From assembly GCA_963930645.1 (NCBI GenBank), contig OZ005662.1, forward strand, positions 5,089,436 through 5,153,435: a stretch of 64,000 nt of DNA, written 5' to 3'. This stretch comes from Salticus scenicus. Its lineage: Eukaryota > Arthropoda > Arachnida > Araneae > Salticidae. How positions within the stretch are numbered: position 1 is the stretch's first letter; every line of letters starts with the position of its first letter. Made by a program: the position numbers and the translations under genes. This document shows, piece by piece, positions 11,641 to 21,348 of the stretch. Under the pieces are notes generated by a model. The model worked only from the letters and a program-made list of their open reading frames with translations, ran no database searches and had not been told where the DNA came from.

Positions 11641-12690
11641 CATAATTGATATGTTTTATAGTTTCCTGAATCTAAAAAGTGATTTTTGAAACTTGGTCAG
11701 TATGTACAGTCGGTAACAAAAGTGTCCGAACACTAGCGAAAGTTCCTATATAAAAAAAGTACACTTAATACTGTTTTGTTAAATAAATCCTTGTCGAATC
11801 CTCTTCTTAGTCAGTCTAAAAACTGGATTCGACAAGGATTTATTTAGCAAAACTGTATGAAGCATACTTTTTTTACATAGGAATTTTTGCTAGTGTTCGG
11901 ACACTTTGTTACCGACTGTATATGTGGAATCTTCTCATTATCATACCTCCAAAAGAATAAAGATAGAACAACGAAATTTCATAATTGAGACAAGTCCAGT
12001 ATACAGATGATTTTGCTCACTTTTGGTGAAAATTGGAAAACTAAACGTATGAATCCGAACATATAAATCCGAAAAAAGAACCTTAAATCTTTATCTTAAA
12101 AATGAATCTAATGATTTTAGTCTAAGTTGCTGTATAGCCCGCCTTTTAGATGTCCTTTCCTATGTACTAGCTGATTACTTCACAAAAATTTTTAGGTGCC
12201 TTGAATAAGAGTATCAGTTTTAGGTCTTGCAAGTGCGTTTCTTAAAAAAATTTCGACAGATTTTATTCAAACTCGCCCTGTTATAACATGCTTTTAGATG
12301 TCCTTTTTTAGATAAATTGTTGCTTTTCTTTGAACAGATCCGTTTGCCAAGTTTTGGCAGAAAGATTTTTTTTTTTTTTTGCAAGTATTACTTGATTACT
12401 ACAGGAAAAATGGCAGGCGTTCTGATTAGGTAGGTCAATTTTAGATCCCATAAGTTGGAGTTTCAAAAAAGATATTACCATTTTTTTTTTCTTTTTTTTT
12501 AATAAACTCACTATGTAAACTCTCTTTTATATGTATTTGCGACTCTCTTTTATATGCTACTACAGAAAAATTGGTAGGCTAGGTAGGCCATTTTTATATC
12601 TTATGACTACACTGTCTCTAAAAAGAGTTTATACTATGTCTAGTTGATAATGAAATTCACGTTGTTTTACTCGCCCGATTTTTTATTTTC
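11641..12690 (+). mobile_element. HINE-like family Z, copy 1 (interrupted by MITE M4)
   Basis: Collinear with 43409-44193: 'agtttcctgaatctaaaaag' region, GGTCAGTATGTA core, 'tggaatcttct-attatcata-ctccaaaa', and a terminal 'gataatgaaattcacgttg' block where copy 2 has GATAATGGAAGT plus a stem-loop. The 5' hairpin is missing and the 3' stem-loop decayed. M4 (11707-11918) sits in its TATGTA core. Confidence 0.6.
11707..11918. mobile_element. Tc1/mariner-type hairpin MITE, family M, copy 4
   Basis: Ends CAGTCGGTAACAAAAGTGTC and its complement, flanked by TA (11705-11706, 11919-11920). Full-length palindrome with the family core CTTGTCGAATC. Confidence 0.85.
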
Positions 12691-12789
12691 TGCTTGGTTT
12701 TCTATTGAAGATTCTTCACTTTAACTCTTAGATTATATCCTCATGTACAGGTTCTGATTACCAAATAGGCAGGAGAAACTCGTGCTTCC

Positions 12790-13975
12790 TTTCAAAAACA
12801 TTGAAACCCCCACTGCCTGCGGCAGCGTATACACGCGCGCATGTTCCTTCGCCCACCGTTCCCACCCTTCCTAATTATTTTACACTTTCAAAAATATCCG
12901 CAATCGTTTTCTCGGGCTTTTAAACATAATAATACTAATTTCCAAAGTTCTATCTGAATTCCTTTATTTTTCCCCGGCGACCGCCTTTCCCGCTCCTTGT
13001 AATAACTCTACACTTTCGAAAATATCCGCGATCGATTTATCGGGCCTTAAAACCTAATAATGGTAATTTTCAACGCTCTAATTCTTATTTCTATATTTTT
13101 GCCCCTTCCCGTCTATCCTAACAATTTTTTCTCTTTTTAAAATATCTGCAATCGATTTGTAAGTCCCAAAATTCAATACGTGCCAATTTTGTATAGTCTA
13201 ACTCTATTTCTATTGTTTTGACCCTTCACCCCTGCCCTTCCCGGCTCTTATAAAAATTTTACACATTAGAAAATATCCGCAATCGATTATATCAAAAACC
13301 TCCATGTACCAGTTTTGAACGATCTAACTCTATATTTTTATATTTTTGCCGCTCCGCCCCCCCTTTCCGCTTCTCCTAATAACCAGGGCCCGATTAAGCT
13401 TTGAAGCTAGGGGAAGCTCAGTATCATTTCGGGGCCCTCTTTCATTTCAGAAAATCTTGTTTTCCTGTTACATATTGTAATATAAAAATGCTATAGACCA
13501 AAAGTTAGTGTGTGCTTATAGTTATTTATTTTTTCATTCATATATCTGGGTGATTTCTACACACAACATTAAAATCGTATAACTTATTAATTAAGAACAT
13601 TCAGATTTTTGAGGTTAAATTTAAATAATAGATTTTTCCTGAAATAGTGAGTATTTTATCTTGCTTTAGGCGAATTTTCTCAGAAAAATTCAATCTCAGT
13701 ATGAAAATATAAAACAGAAAATTCAAGACCCTGTTTTTAGTCATTTTGGGGCCCCCTCCTAAATTTTAGAGGGGAAGCTTGTGCTTCCCGAGCCTTTTGG
13801 GTAATCAGGCCCTGCTAATAACTTTACGCTTTCGAAAATACCCTAATTCGACTTGCAGTCCTCTAAATCCTATCTGTACCAATTTAAACGGTCTAACTGT
13901 ATTTCTATTTTTTTTTTTTTTTTTTTTTTTTTGGCCCCATAACCCACTTCCTCCCCGCCCCACCTGAGACGAATT
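12790..13975. repeat. GC-richer tandem array, about 128-bp unit
   Basis: Units share 'ttacactttcgaaaatatccgcaatcgatt' (near 12881, 13009, 13130, 13260 and 13825). The first unit carries a ctgcctgcggcag hairpin also seen (inverted) in the Helitron at 21349-23651. The array is interrupted by the hAT MITE at 13384-13814, whose target duplication lies in one unit. Confidence 0.6.
13384..13814. mobile_element. hAT-type MITE, copy H1
   Basis: Terminal inverted repeat CAGGGCCCGATTA and, inverted, CAGGGCCTGATTA, with a perfect 8-bp target duplication CTAATAAC at 13376-13383 and 13815-13822. 431 bp, no coding capacity. Confidence 0.9.
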
Positions 13976-14450
13976 TTTAAAATTCCAGAAATTGGTTTTT
14001 AGATGTTTGTGTGAGCTACATTTTAGAGCAAAAATCTCACATATATCTTTTTTTGATTGTTTGCGATATAAAGGATTATTTGAAATCTCGATTTGCCCAC
14101 TGCCCCCACAGGGGCTGAACGTCTAAAATTCCAGAAATTAGTTTTTAGGTATTTGTATTAGCTATATTTTAAAGCAAAAATTTCACGCCTATCTGTTTTT
14201 TTTTTTTTGTTTGAGGTATATAGGATTATGTGACATCACGTTTTGCCCCCTTTCTGCCTTGGGGACCGAATTTCGAAAATTCCAGAAATTGGTTTTTAGA
14301 TATTTGTGTTAGATATATTTTAAAGCAAAAAATTTACGGATATCTGTTTTTTTTTTTTTTTTTTTTTTTTGAGATATGAAGGATTTTGTGAAATCACGTC
14401 TTGCCTTCCCCCTCTTGGGGGGCGAATTTTGTAAAATTGCTTCTTAGTGG
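13976..14450 (+). repeat. Tandem array, about 148-bp unit, three copies
   Basis: Units contain 'aaaattccagaaattggtttttaga' (near 13978, 14127, 14275), then 'gctacattttaaagcaaaaat' and a T-tract. The T-tract lengthens from unit to unit. Confidence 0.6.
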
Positions 14451-14681
14451 ATTTCTACGTAATAGAAGGAACATTGCCACAAAATTTCGTGCTTCTAGGT
14501 CCAGGGATTTGGGCTGGGCGATGATGAATCAGTCACTCACTCACGCACTCAGGACAAACGATTATATATAGAAAACTATTGAAATGAATTTATATATAAA
14601 TATAAGTTTAAAGACTAGAAAAACCAAAAGGAGAATTACAAACCAATGCGTAAAATTGCAGCAAAAGGAAATGCAAAACTT

Positions 14682-14836
14682 AAATGTAGAAATATATAAA
14701 CAAATGAATGAAATTAAACCCCAAAAAAAAAACTGAGGGAAGCCCCTCAGTGATAATCTGAGGGGCTTCCCTGTTGAAGATCTCAGTGTTTTTTGGGGTT
14801 TAATTTCATTCATTTGTTTATATATATTCCTACATT
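14682..14836. repeat. Long palindrome with perfect 14-bp inner arms
   Basis: Outer arms 'aaatgtagaaatatataaac' and complement. The inner arms GGGAAGCCCCTCAG and CTGAGGGGCTTCCC are separated by only TGATAAT. A likely foldback or MITE body near the end of a Helitron-type element. Confidence 0.7.
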
Positions 14837-14879
14837 TATATATATATTAAAAATTCATATCGAATTTTGTGAACTCGTT

Positions 14880-14917
14880 TAAATGTAGTGACCAGAGAAG
14901 CGGGCAAAGCTTGCTAA
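14880..14917 (+). mobile_element. Helitron 3' end (GTGACCAG...GCGGG...CTAA)
   Basis: 'agtgaccagagaagcgggc' followed by 'aaagcttgCTAA' and then T matches the 3' end of the Helitron at 23614-23651, including a short hairpin about 12 bp before the CTRR terminus. The matching 5' end was not found, so the extent of this copy is unknown. Confidence 0.6.
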
Positions 14918-16049
14918 TCACACCTTTTTTATTTTTATTTTAGGGCGTTTCATACATAGTAATACCTAAAATATTCAACGTAACTAAAGAGTATTAAGTA
15001 TTCGAAATCGAATTTGTAAAAGTCATTTGCTAGGTAAATGTTGCTAGCCTTATACAATTTAATCATTTTCCGTTTAAATATATTACCGATAACGTAATTT
15101 TTTTTTTAAATAAGAAAGTATTTTTTTACAAAGATAATGCATTATTCTTACGTTAGGCTACATTTGAGAACAATTTTCAGAATAAAATACAGTGTGTATT
15201 TATTTGTATTAAAACGATAATTTCATTCAAAAACTAAACAAAGAATTTCGTTTAGAAGTATAATAATATAGCACGCGAAAGAAAAATAGGCAATAAGCAG
15301 ACAATCACGCTATTTTTATGAATAAAATGTGAATTCTTAACTATTCCGTGTTTCAGAATGTTTGAATCTAATGATTTCACCTGCTTTGTAAAACGAAAAT
15401 TTAGAGATTAGAAACATTATTTGTTTGTTTGTTTGTTTATTTTATTTCTGTTATATTTCATTTAGAAGTTTCTTCAAAGTTTATATGATAGAGCAAGATG
15501 TTTGATTTTTTTATGCAAAGTATTCGTAAATTTTCTTTTTTGATATAATGAAAAAAACTTATGTCACGGAAATGTCAACCCTTCATGTCCCATAATATAA
15601 TTTGTTAGCCTTTTCCACCCATTTCTGCTTTTAAAGCCGTCTTATAAAGAACTATTTCATCCTCCATCCTAATAATAAAAATGTTTTTATCTTCAAAATC
15701 AATATTTGAATACCGCTTAATGGAATTCGTTAAAATGAACCTCATTACACGTCTAAAGCTATTAACACTTTCTCAAAGCTTTTAGCATCAATCATTCATT
15801 TGACGCTTACGTGATTTTCATTTGATAATATGGGTAGCAAGGTAGAAAAACAGGAATTTATTGATTAGCTTACTATTTTCTCCCTTAAATATGAGAATCA
15901 AACAAGAAAAGAAACTGCCTGTGTACTGGAGCATTATTTAGGCACTGCGATGGCAGGAGCCCCAACCAAAAAGCTTCTGCTGAAGATAATTTACAGTATT
16001 TATGTTAATTTAAAACGAAAAAAAGAAAAGGAAGTGTGTTGAATGTGTT
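14918..16049. other. Intergenic, mostly unique AT-rich sequence
   Basis: Holds a (TTGT)n tract at about 15419-15439 and otherwise no repeat or gene that I recognise. Confidence 0.4.
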
Positions 16050-16340
16050 TATTTATAGTGTTTTAAATTGTGCGTGATGCTTAAAATGTGTTGTTAATTT
16101 GGGGACAAAGTGTTGCACTGGAAAACACTACTGTAAGAACATATTTTTTTCACAACACTTTTACAACACTATTTTTAGAACACATTTCTAAATAGTTACA
16201 CTTTTCTAACACATTCAAAACACTATTGCAACACAATAAAGCGTTGTGATTGTGCTTCTTATGAAGTGTTCTAGATAACAACGCCATAAAGTGTTGTTAA
16301 TTTGAGGACAAAAAGTGTTCTTAAATATGTTTATTTTTGT
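16050..16340. repeat. Cluster of AACACT/AGTGTT motifs upstream of IR gene 1
   Basis: More than ten copies of acact/agtgt in both orientations. One 'agtgttgttaatttg-ggacaaa' block is repeated near 16090 and 16285. The cluster ends about 200 bp before the IR start. Function unknown; could be a degenerate palindromic MITE. Confidence 0.5.
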
Positions 16341-16357
16341 GCGTGAGCGTTTGCAGT

Positions 16358-16367
16358 GTATATATAG
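16358..16367 (+). promoter_or_regulatory. Possible TATA box of IR gene 1
   Basis: GTATATATAG about 180 bp before the ATG. TATA-like strings are common in AT-rich DNA, so this is weak. Confidence 0.25.
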
Positions 16368-16545
16368 TTTCTACATGAATAATTCTGTATTTTAATATCT
16401 CTAAACATGTGGAATGACCTGCTTGATATTAAGTCAAGAATTTCCTGGATGGATTTAATAGTGATATGAAATCCCACTGTCTATTTAGCTTAATCGCATA
16501 CAAAACATGACAGTAGCATTTCGAAATTGACTAAATAATCTAAAC

Positions 16546-17865
16546 ATGAGTTTTCCAAAGTTTTTAAGAATTGCGATGAGTGCTAAAACAATTACTGTTC
16601 AACTAAACTCTACAACGCAAGTATCGCGAAAAATATTTGATGAGATGTACTCTAAATTTGCTGACATATTTGCTCAAGTTTTAGAGTTTTCTTATGTACT
16701 TCTGGCACCCGAAGATGGTGAAATTGGAAGAGATCTTGGAAACGGAAGTTGGACAGGAATTATCGGGATGATCCAACGCAACGAAGCCGATATGGGAATA
16801 AGTGGATTATCTATATCTCTGCAGAGATCTGAAGTGGTGAAATTCAGTTATCCATTTCAAAGAACGCGTATTATTTTTGCTACAAGAAGAGCAGAATATA
16901 GGCCTGAACTTACAGCTTTCGTTGGGCCCTATTCTTTCGAAGTGTGGATGGTGATAATAGCGTGTCTTATAGCCATGCCATTTGTGCGAACTGTGTTATT
17001 TCCTGGGAAATATTGTTTTAGGAAAACTATTTGGATTTCGTATGTAACATTCATTGGCCAAGCGCTCCGAGTCAAATTATACAAAACTGGTGATTATGTG
17101 ATGATGATTTTTTGGATAATCTCCATTGCAATTTTAGGCTACTGCTATAAAGCAACTCTTTTGTCTTTCTTGACATTCCCTCCTTTAGAAAATATTCGTA
17201 CGATACCTCAATTAGCAACTGCAGTTTCAAACGGAAAATACCAATGTACGACTTATCCTGGTGCTTTCATCGCTGGTCTTTTAGCAAGATCTACTGAACC
17301 AGATTTAAGAATCATTGGAAGAAATCTGCAGAAAAACAAGGGTTCGATCAATATTTTAAATGTGTTGAATAATACAAAAACTAAAAAAAAGCCAGCATTC
17401 GTCGGAGGAGAAAACCACTTAAATCCTTTCAAAATGAAATATATTATATCCGATGACGAATTGATTCCCGCATTCCTTGCAATTCCAATGAGGAAAGATT
17501 TTTGTTGCGAAGCTGCACTAAATCAGCTCATAAGTTACATATGGGCGTCTGGTGTATACAAAAAGTTAGTAATAGATGATGGTTTCGTCAAAACTTTGAA
17601 AAGTTTTTCCCACTCTCCAGATAATGTACATAAACTCAAAGAAAGACCGCTTTCGCTTGACGATTTTGAAGGTATTTTTATCACACTCCTGTTGGGGTAT
17701 ATTTTATCGATATTCACATTTATCGTCGAAGTAGTTGTTTATAATTTGAAAATATCGATGAAATTTCGCAACGTGTCTTACAAATCTGTTTACAGATCAA
17801 GAAAACGTTATAAATATGATTTTAAATCAAAAAAGGTTTTTTGTAAGAAAGCTTATAAATTATAG
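16546..17865 (+). CDS. Divergent ionotropic receptor (iGluR-like chemoreceptor), IR gene 1
   Basis: Intact 439-aa single-exon frame. The ligand-binding S1 half is residues 1-130, with NGSW at 66-69, QRNEAD at 77-82 and FSYPF at 100-104. M1 is about 132-152. The pore segment is about 162-176, with the IR-typical Gln at 172. M3 is about 185-210, ending LLSFLTFP. S2 is 212-373, with RTIP and CTTYPG. M4 is about 374-399, followed by a basic cytoplasmic tail. Arg94 aligns with the S1 arginine that binds the ligand alpha-carboxylate in glutamate receptors. The S2 threonine position is not conserved, so glutamate itself is an unlikely ligand. It lacks an amino-terminal domain and an obvious signal peptide. 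An in-frame TGA at 16528-16530 limits upstream extension, and the start Met matches that of the paralogue at 51396. The expected role is a ligand-gated cation channel subunit in sensory neurons (family knowledge). Confidence 0.92.
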   Translation: MSFPKFLRIAMSAKTITVQLNSTTQVSRKIFDEMYSKFADIFAQVLEFSYVLLAPEDGEIGRDLGNGSWTGIIGMIQRNEADMGISGLSISLQRSEVVKFSYPFQRTRIIFATRRAEYRPELTAFVGPYSFEVWMVIIACLIAMPFVRTVLFPGKYCFRKTIWISYVTFIGQALRVKLYKTGDYVMMIFWIISIAILGYCYKATLLSFLTFPPLENIRTIPQLATAVSNGKYQCTTYPGAFIAGLLARSTEPDLRIIGRNLQKNKGSINILNVLNNTKTKKKPAFVGGENHLNPFKMKYIISDDELIPAFLAIPMRKDFCCEAALNQLISYIWASGVYKKLVIDDGFVKTLKSFSHSPDNVHKLKERPLSLDDFEGIFITLLLGYILSIFTFIVEVVVYNLKISMKFRNVSYKSVYRSRKRYKYDFKSKKVFCKKAYKL

Positions 17866-17913
17866 AATATCACATGTCTGTGATGTTACACATGTAAGTA
17901 CTACGCATGTACA

Positions 17914-17919
17914 AATAAA
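17914..17919 (+). terminator. Poly(A) signal of IR gene 1
   Basis: AATAAA about 50 bp after the stop codon, a plausible polyadenylation signal with a short 3' UTR. Confidence 0.5.
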
Positions 17920-18065
17920 CATTGCAACATCTGTGGGAAATGTGTCCTCCTGATTGTTGGTCATTTGGGATGATAAACATGGTATATTAAAAGGAGACTT
18001 GACGCGAGATAACCATTAGAAAAACCTTCAACGTCTTGAGCGCCAAAGGAAATAATGAAATCGAA

Positions 18066-18103
18066 GACAGCTGCTTCGGTAGCATTTAGCGTATCGTCAT
18101 CAG
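18066..18103 (-). ncRNA. Hammerhead-ribozyme-like motif, P1 left arm (degenerate)
   Basis: On the minus strand: CTGATGA, one extra C, GATA...TACC stem II with one mismatch, GAAG (one change from GAAA), then CAGCTGTC with a potential GUC cleavage triplet. Probably inactive because of the GAAG change. Confidence 0.35.
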
Positions 18104-18455
18104 TGCATAAAGAAACGAAAGCAAAGGGCTCGTACATATAAGAAAGGAATCGAATTCTACAGCTGTTTAACCAACCAATAGAATTAGGCGTCATGTGTGG
18201 GAAAAACCAATAGGAAATTGATAAACAATTGATAATCGGATTCTACGACTGCTTAATCAACCAATTGAATTAGGCTGAATGTGGGAGATTAACCAATAGG
18301 AAAATGAGAAACGGTACATTTTTCATGACTACCGTTTCTTATTTTCCTACTGGCTAATCCCCTACATTCCATCTAATTCTATTGATTGATTAAACAGTCG
18401 TAGAATCCGATTCCTTTTTTATATATAGGATTACTTTACTTTCATTTTTTACATA

Positions 18456-18493
18456 TTGATGATGGTATGTTAAATGCTACCGAAACAGCTGTC
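18456..18493 (+). ncRNA. Hammerhead-ribozyme-like motif, P1 right arm (degenerate)
   Basis: TTGATGA (first core base changed C to T), an extra T, stem II GGTA/TACC, GAAA, then CAGCTGTC. Stem II differs from the 61 kb copy (GGCA/TGCC) by a compensated base pair. Core base loss suggests it is inactive. Confidence 0.35.
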
Positions 18494-18541
18494 TGTTAAT
18501 TCATAACTTCCTTTGGCGTTCAAGACGTTGAGGAATTTTTC

Positions 18542-19644
18542 CTGTGTTTAATTAAATATAATATTTATATCTTACTGAAAATATATAAAAAAAAAAAGAA
18601 AGAAAAGAAAGAAAGAAAGAAAGAAAAAGAAAAGTACACTATTGTTACTTTGCATGATTAAACGATTACAAAATATTTTGGATTTTAAGGTTTCTTTAAC
18701 CTATACAGAAATGAAAATATATATCTTGACAAATATTTTATTTTAACTCCTAAATCATTTTGCCGCCCAACCGCTTCCGGTACTACAGGCGGATATCATT
18801 TTTAGCATTATGTTGTGCAGCTTATTTTTCACGCTTTGACAAGTGGACATTTGAAGTTTTTGAATCATGTGCAATGTCATTCAGGATAGACATGATAAAT
18901 ACTAATAATAAAAACTGAAACTGAAATTGCTATGTTAGATTTCACATTGAATTGCTATTGACATATAATACCTAAAAGAATACTCAAATAAAACCAAGTA
19001 AACACCAAAAACGAATTAAATTCGAAACCAATTCGGTTTAGTTATTTTAAAAAGAGTTTTGGTTTAGAAAGAGAAAGTTATACTTATATCCAGTATATTT
19101 TATAAAGCATATTCTTTTACGTATTATGCTTTAATTAGTAAAGCAATCCAGCGTGAAATTCTTCACTGCAGTTTTATCAATTTTTATTGTTAATATTTAA
19201 TACAGCTATCATGAAATGTATGTAAATGATTTAAACAGTTTCGCATCTTTATCTTTCTAATAATAATCATGCTACACATGTCCTAATTTTAGGAAACGCA
19301 TTTTTATTCTTTTATCTTATTTAATGCAGTTTTGAAGATATTACTTTATATATTGATATCCCTAGTTGGTTATCACAATTACTTTTAAACTGCTTAAATT
19401 TATGCTTAATTCATTATTCTAGAACGGACCTACATTTAACAGTAAAGCCATCATGTTGATGACCATAAATTTTATATATTCATACACATGCATACAGTTT
19501 CCATCTTTAGGATTTTCACTGATGTCAAAGTTTTCTTTAAATAGTATTTTGCTTTATTTATTTATTTATTTATTTAATCATACACATAGTAATTTATATA
19601 GATCTATCATCCCCATATTATCCAGCAAAAATTTTTGATGCGGG

Positions 19645-19678
<34 letters not shown>

Positions 19679-19748
19679 CAGCCATCAGCCATTAGTAGGT
19701 AAGAAACTCAGCAATAGTAATAAAGTAGAATGTTGATGAAGTTTCAAA
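18542..19748. other. Intergenic, simple repeats only
   Basis: (GAAA)n at about 18586-18634, (TTTA)n at 19554-19577 and an A-tract at about 19644-19673. No gene recognised; the open frame at 19453-19638 (+) is AT-driven. Confidence 0.5.
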
Positions 19749-19819
19749 ATGCCGAAATATTGCGTGGCTTTTAATTGTTCTATTAAATATATGAAGGGAA
19801 ATGAAATGAGTTTTCATAA
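19749..19819 (+). CDS. Candidate THAP zinc-finger first exon (partial)
   Basis: ATG opens MPKYCVAFNCS, with the Cys-x4-Cys of the THAP zinc finger, and runs 23 codons to SFH. It then meets a consensus splice donor GTAAGT at 19820-19825, in phase 2. THAP proteins characteristically begin M-P-x-x-C-x4-C and continue SFHKFP, so the exon would end just before 'KFP'. THAP domains bind DNA in transcription factors and in P-element-type transposases. I could not find the continuing exon (W, C-x2-H) within the next few kb. It could be a live gene with a long intron, a decayed transposon exon, or chance. Missed by simple ORF calling because it is only 71 bp. Confidence 0.5.
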
Positions 19820-21348
19820 GTAAGTTATATTTGACTAAGTTATGAAAAATATAATTTCACAATCAGTTGCTTTGTTGTTATTATGAAATTAAGGCTGCTT
19901 TCATATTAAATGGATTTTTTTTTTTTTTTTTAATATTTTTTAATATTTTATATTAGTAAGTAATATGGAATTTTCAAAATACTTTAAAATATAGTTAACA
20001 GTGACAACTTTAAATATTAATTAAGTTAATACATATAGTTAAAAAAAAAAAAAAAAAAAAGAGAGAGAGAGAGAGAGAGAGGGAGAAATAAACAAAAATG
20101 AATTTGAAACTTTGTCAAGAGTTTTTCATCCACCTTTAGTATCTAAATTATCCATAATTTTTATTTGCTAGATTATTCGTGTGAATTTCCGTGTGTATTC
20201 ACTCGAGGAAAGACGGCCATTGGGAGGTAAAATAGCCGCCTTTCCCTAAATGAAAAAAAATCGCATTTTTCCCCTCGATCTATCTTATCCGAATATATGC
20301 TACAAGAGTCCAAAGGCTCCGCCTTTTTCTTTTTTCAGGACACTTTCAGAGATGAGAAAATATCCCCTCTTTTGTTATCACTATTTTTTATAAAGAAATA
20401 TCTTTAACGCATTTTTATCGTAATGAGTTGTGAATGAATAAGATTAATGTTATTGTGTAAAAATAGTGGTAGCAAAAAAGACAGAAATTTCTCACTCCTG
20501 AAAGTATCCTGAAAAAGAGACAGAGACTTCGAATTCTGATGCTATGTAACAAAAGTATTACAATTATGAACAATTTAGACTGTGACAATTTGGATCTATG
20601 CCTTTTATGATCTCCTGAATTCGTTTATGATTTTTACTTCGACACATGTATGTGTGTAAGTGAACACGATAGATTTTAAATGCTTTATTTGAGTGAGTTC
20701 AAATTTTGTAGGTATATTAAAGGTCGTCGCCGCACGACCTCTATAAATTTTCATGAATGCGGCTTATATAGTTCTTTTACAGGGACACTGATAAGAATTC
20801 TTCATTACAACAAATGACTCAAATTTTATGAAGTGTGCTAGAGTCTAAACTCCACGTTCAAATAAGATGATATTGGATAGGCATGATATAGATCATCGTC
20901 ACAAGAACTATACGAATTTTCATGAATGGGGAAATCCTAGTTTATTTTATTTATTTATTTATTACAGACACACAAAACAGAATTCTTATATATTGCAGTC
21001 TATGGAGTCAAACTAGTTAAAGTTTGTTTTAGTAATATTAAATTGTTTAAAACAGAAAAAGAAATTACGTTACATTGCTTTGCTAAAGTATGATCCAATA
21101 GCAAATAATCTACTACAGTTATAACGCAATTATCTATAAAACGCACTACTGGTCGGATGTAAACATTAAAAATTTTCTTTTGAGAAAATTATTTATCTGA
21201 CATGTAGATATATTACACACAACTAAAATAAATGTTTGAAACATTCTTTCATCTTTATATTCCTAATTCATGGTTTTCAATTAATAAAGAAAGAATACAA
21301 TTATTACAATGAGCATCAAAAACTGTTAATCACATGCACTAAACTAAA
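19820..21348. other. Intergenic with A-tract and (GA)n
   Basis: A-tract plus (GA)n at 20041-20085; otherwise AT-rich unique sequence. A short 'ggaaagacggcc ... ggccgcctttcc'-like pair lies near 20208-20246. No gene recognised. Confidence 0.4.

Larger units (their letters stand above)
18019..18541. repeat. Long palindrome P1 with promoter-like arms and hammerhead-like motifs
   Basis: Outer arms 'aaaaccttcaacgtcttgag' and complement, with symmetry continuing to the centre near 18280. The arms hold CCAATAG/ATTGATTG motifs, a TATATATAG string (18420-18428) and then a CTGATGA...GAAAC motif, each pointing outward. Related to the palindrome at 60929-61584 by the same order and by ccaatag-attaggc and accgaaacagctgt. 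The open frame at 17961-18194 (-) is an arm artefact. Confidence 0.8.

Noticed and set aside
20170..20260. A possible second THAP exon after an AG at about 20171
   Set aside because: The reading in the required phase gives no FP, W or C-x2-H pattern of the THAP domain.
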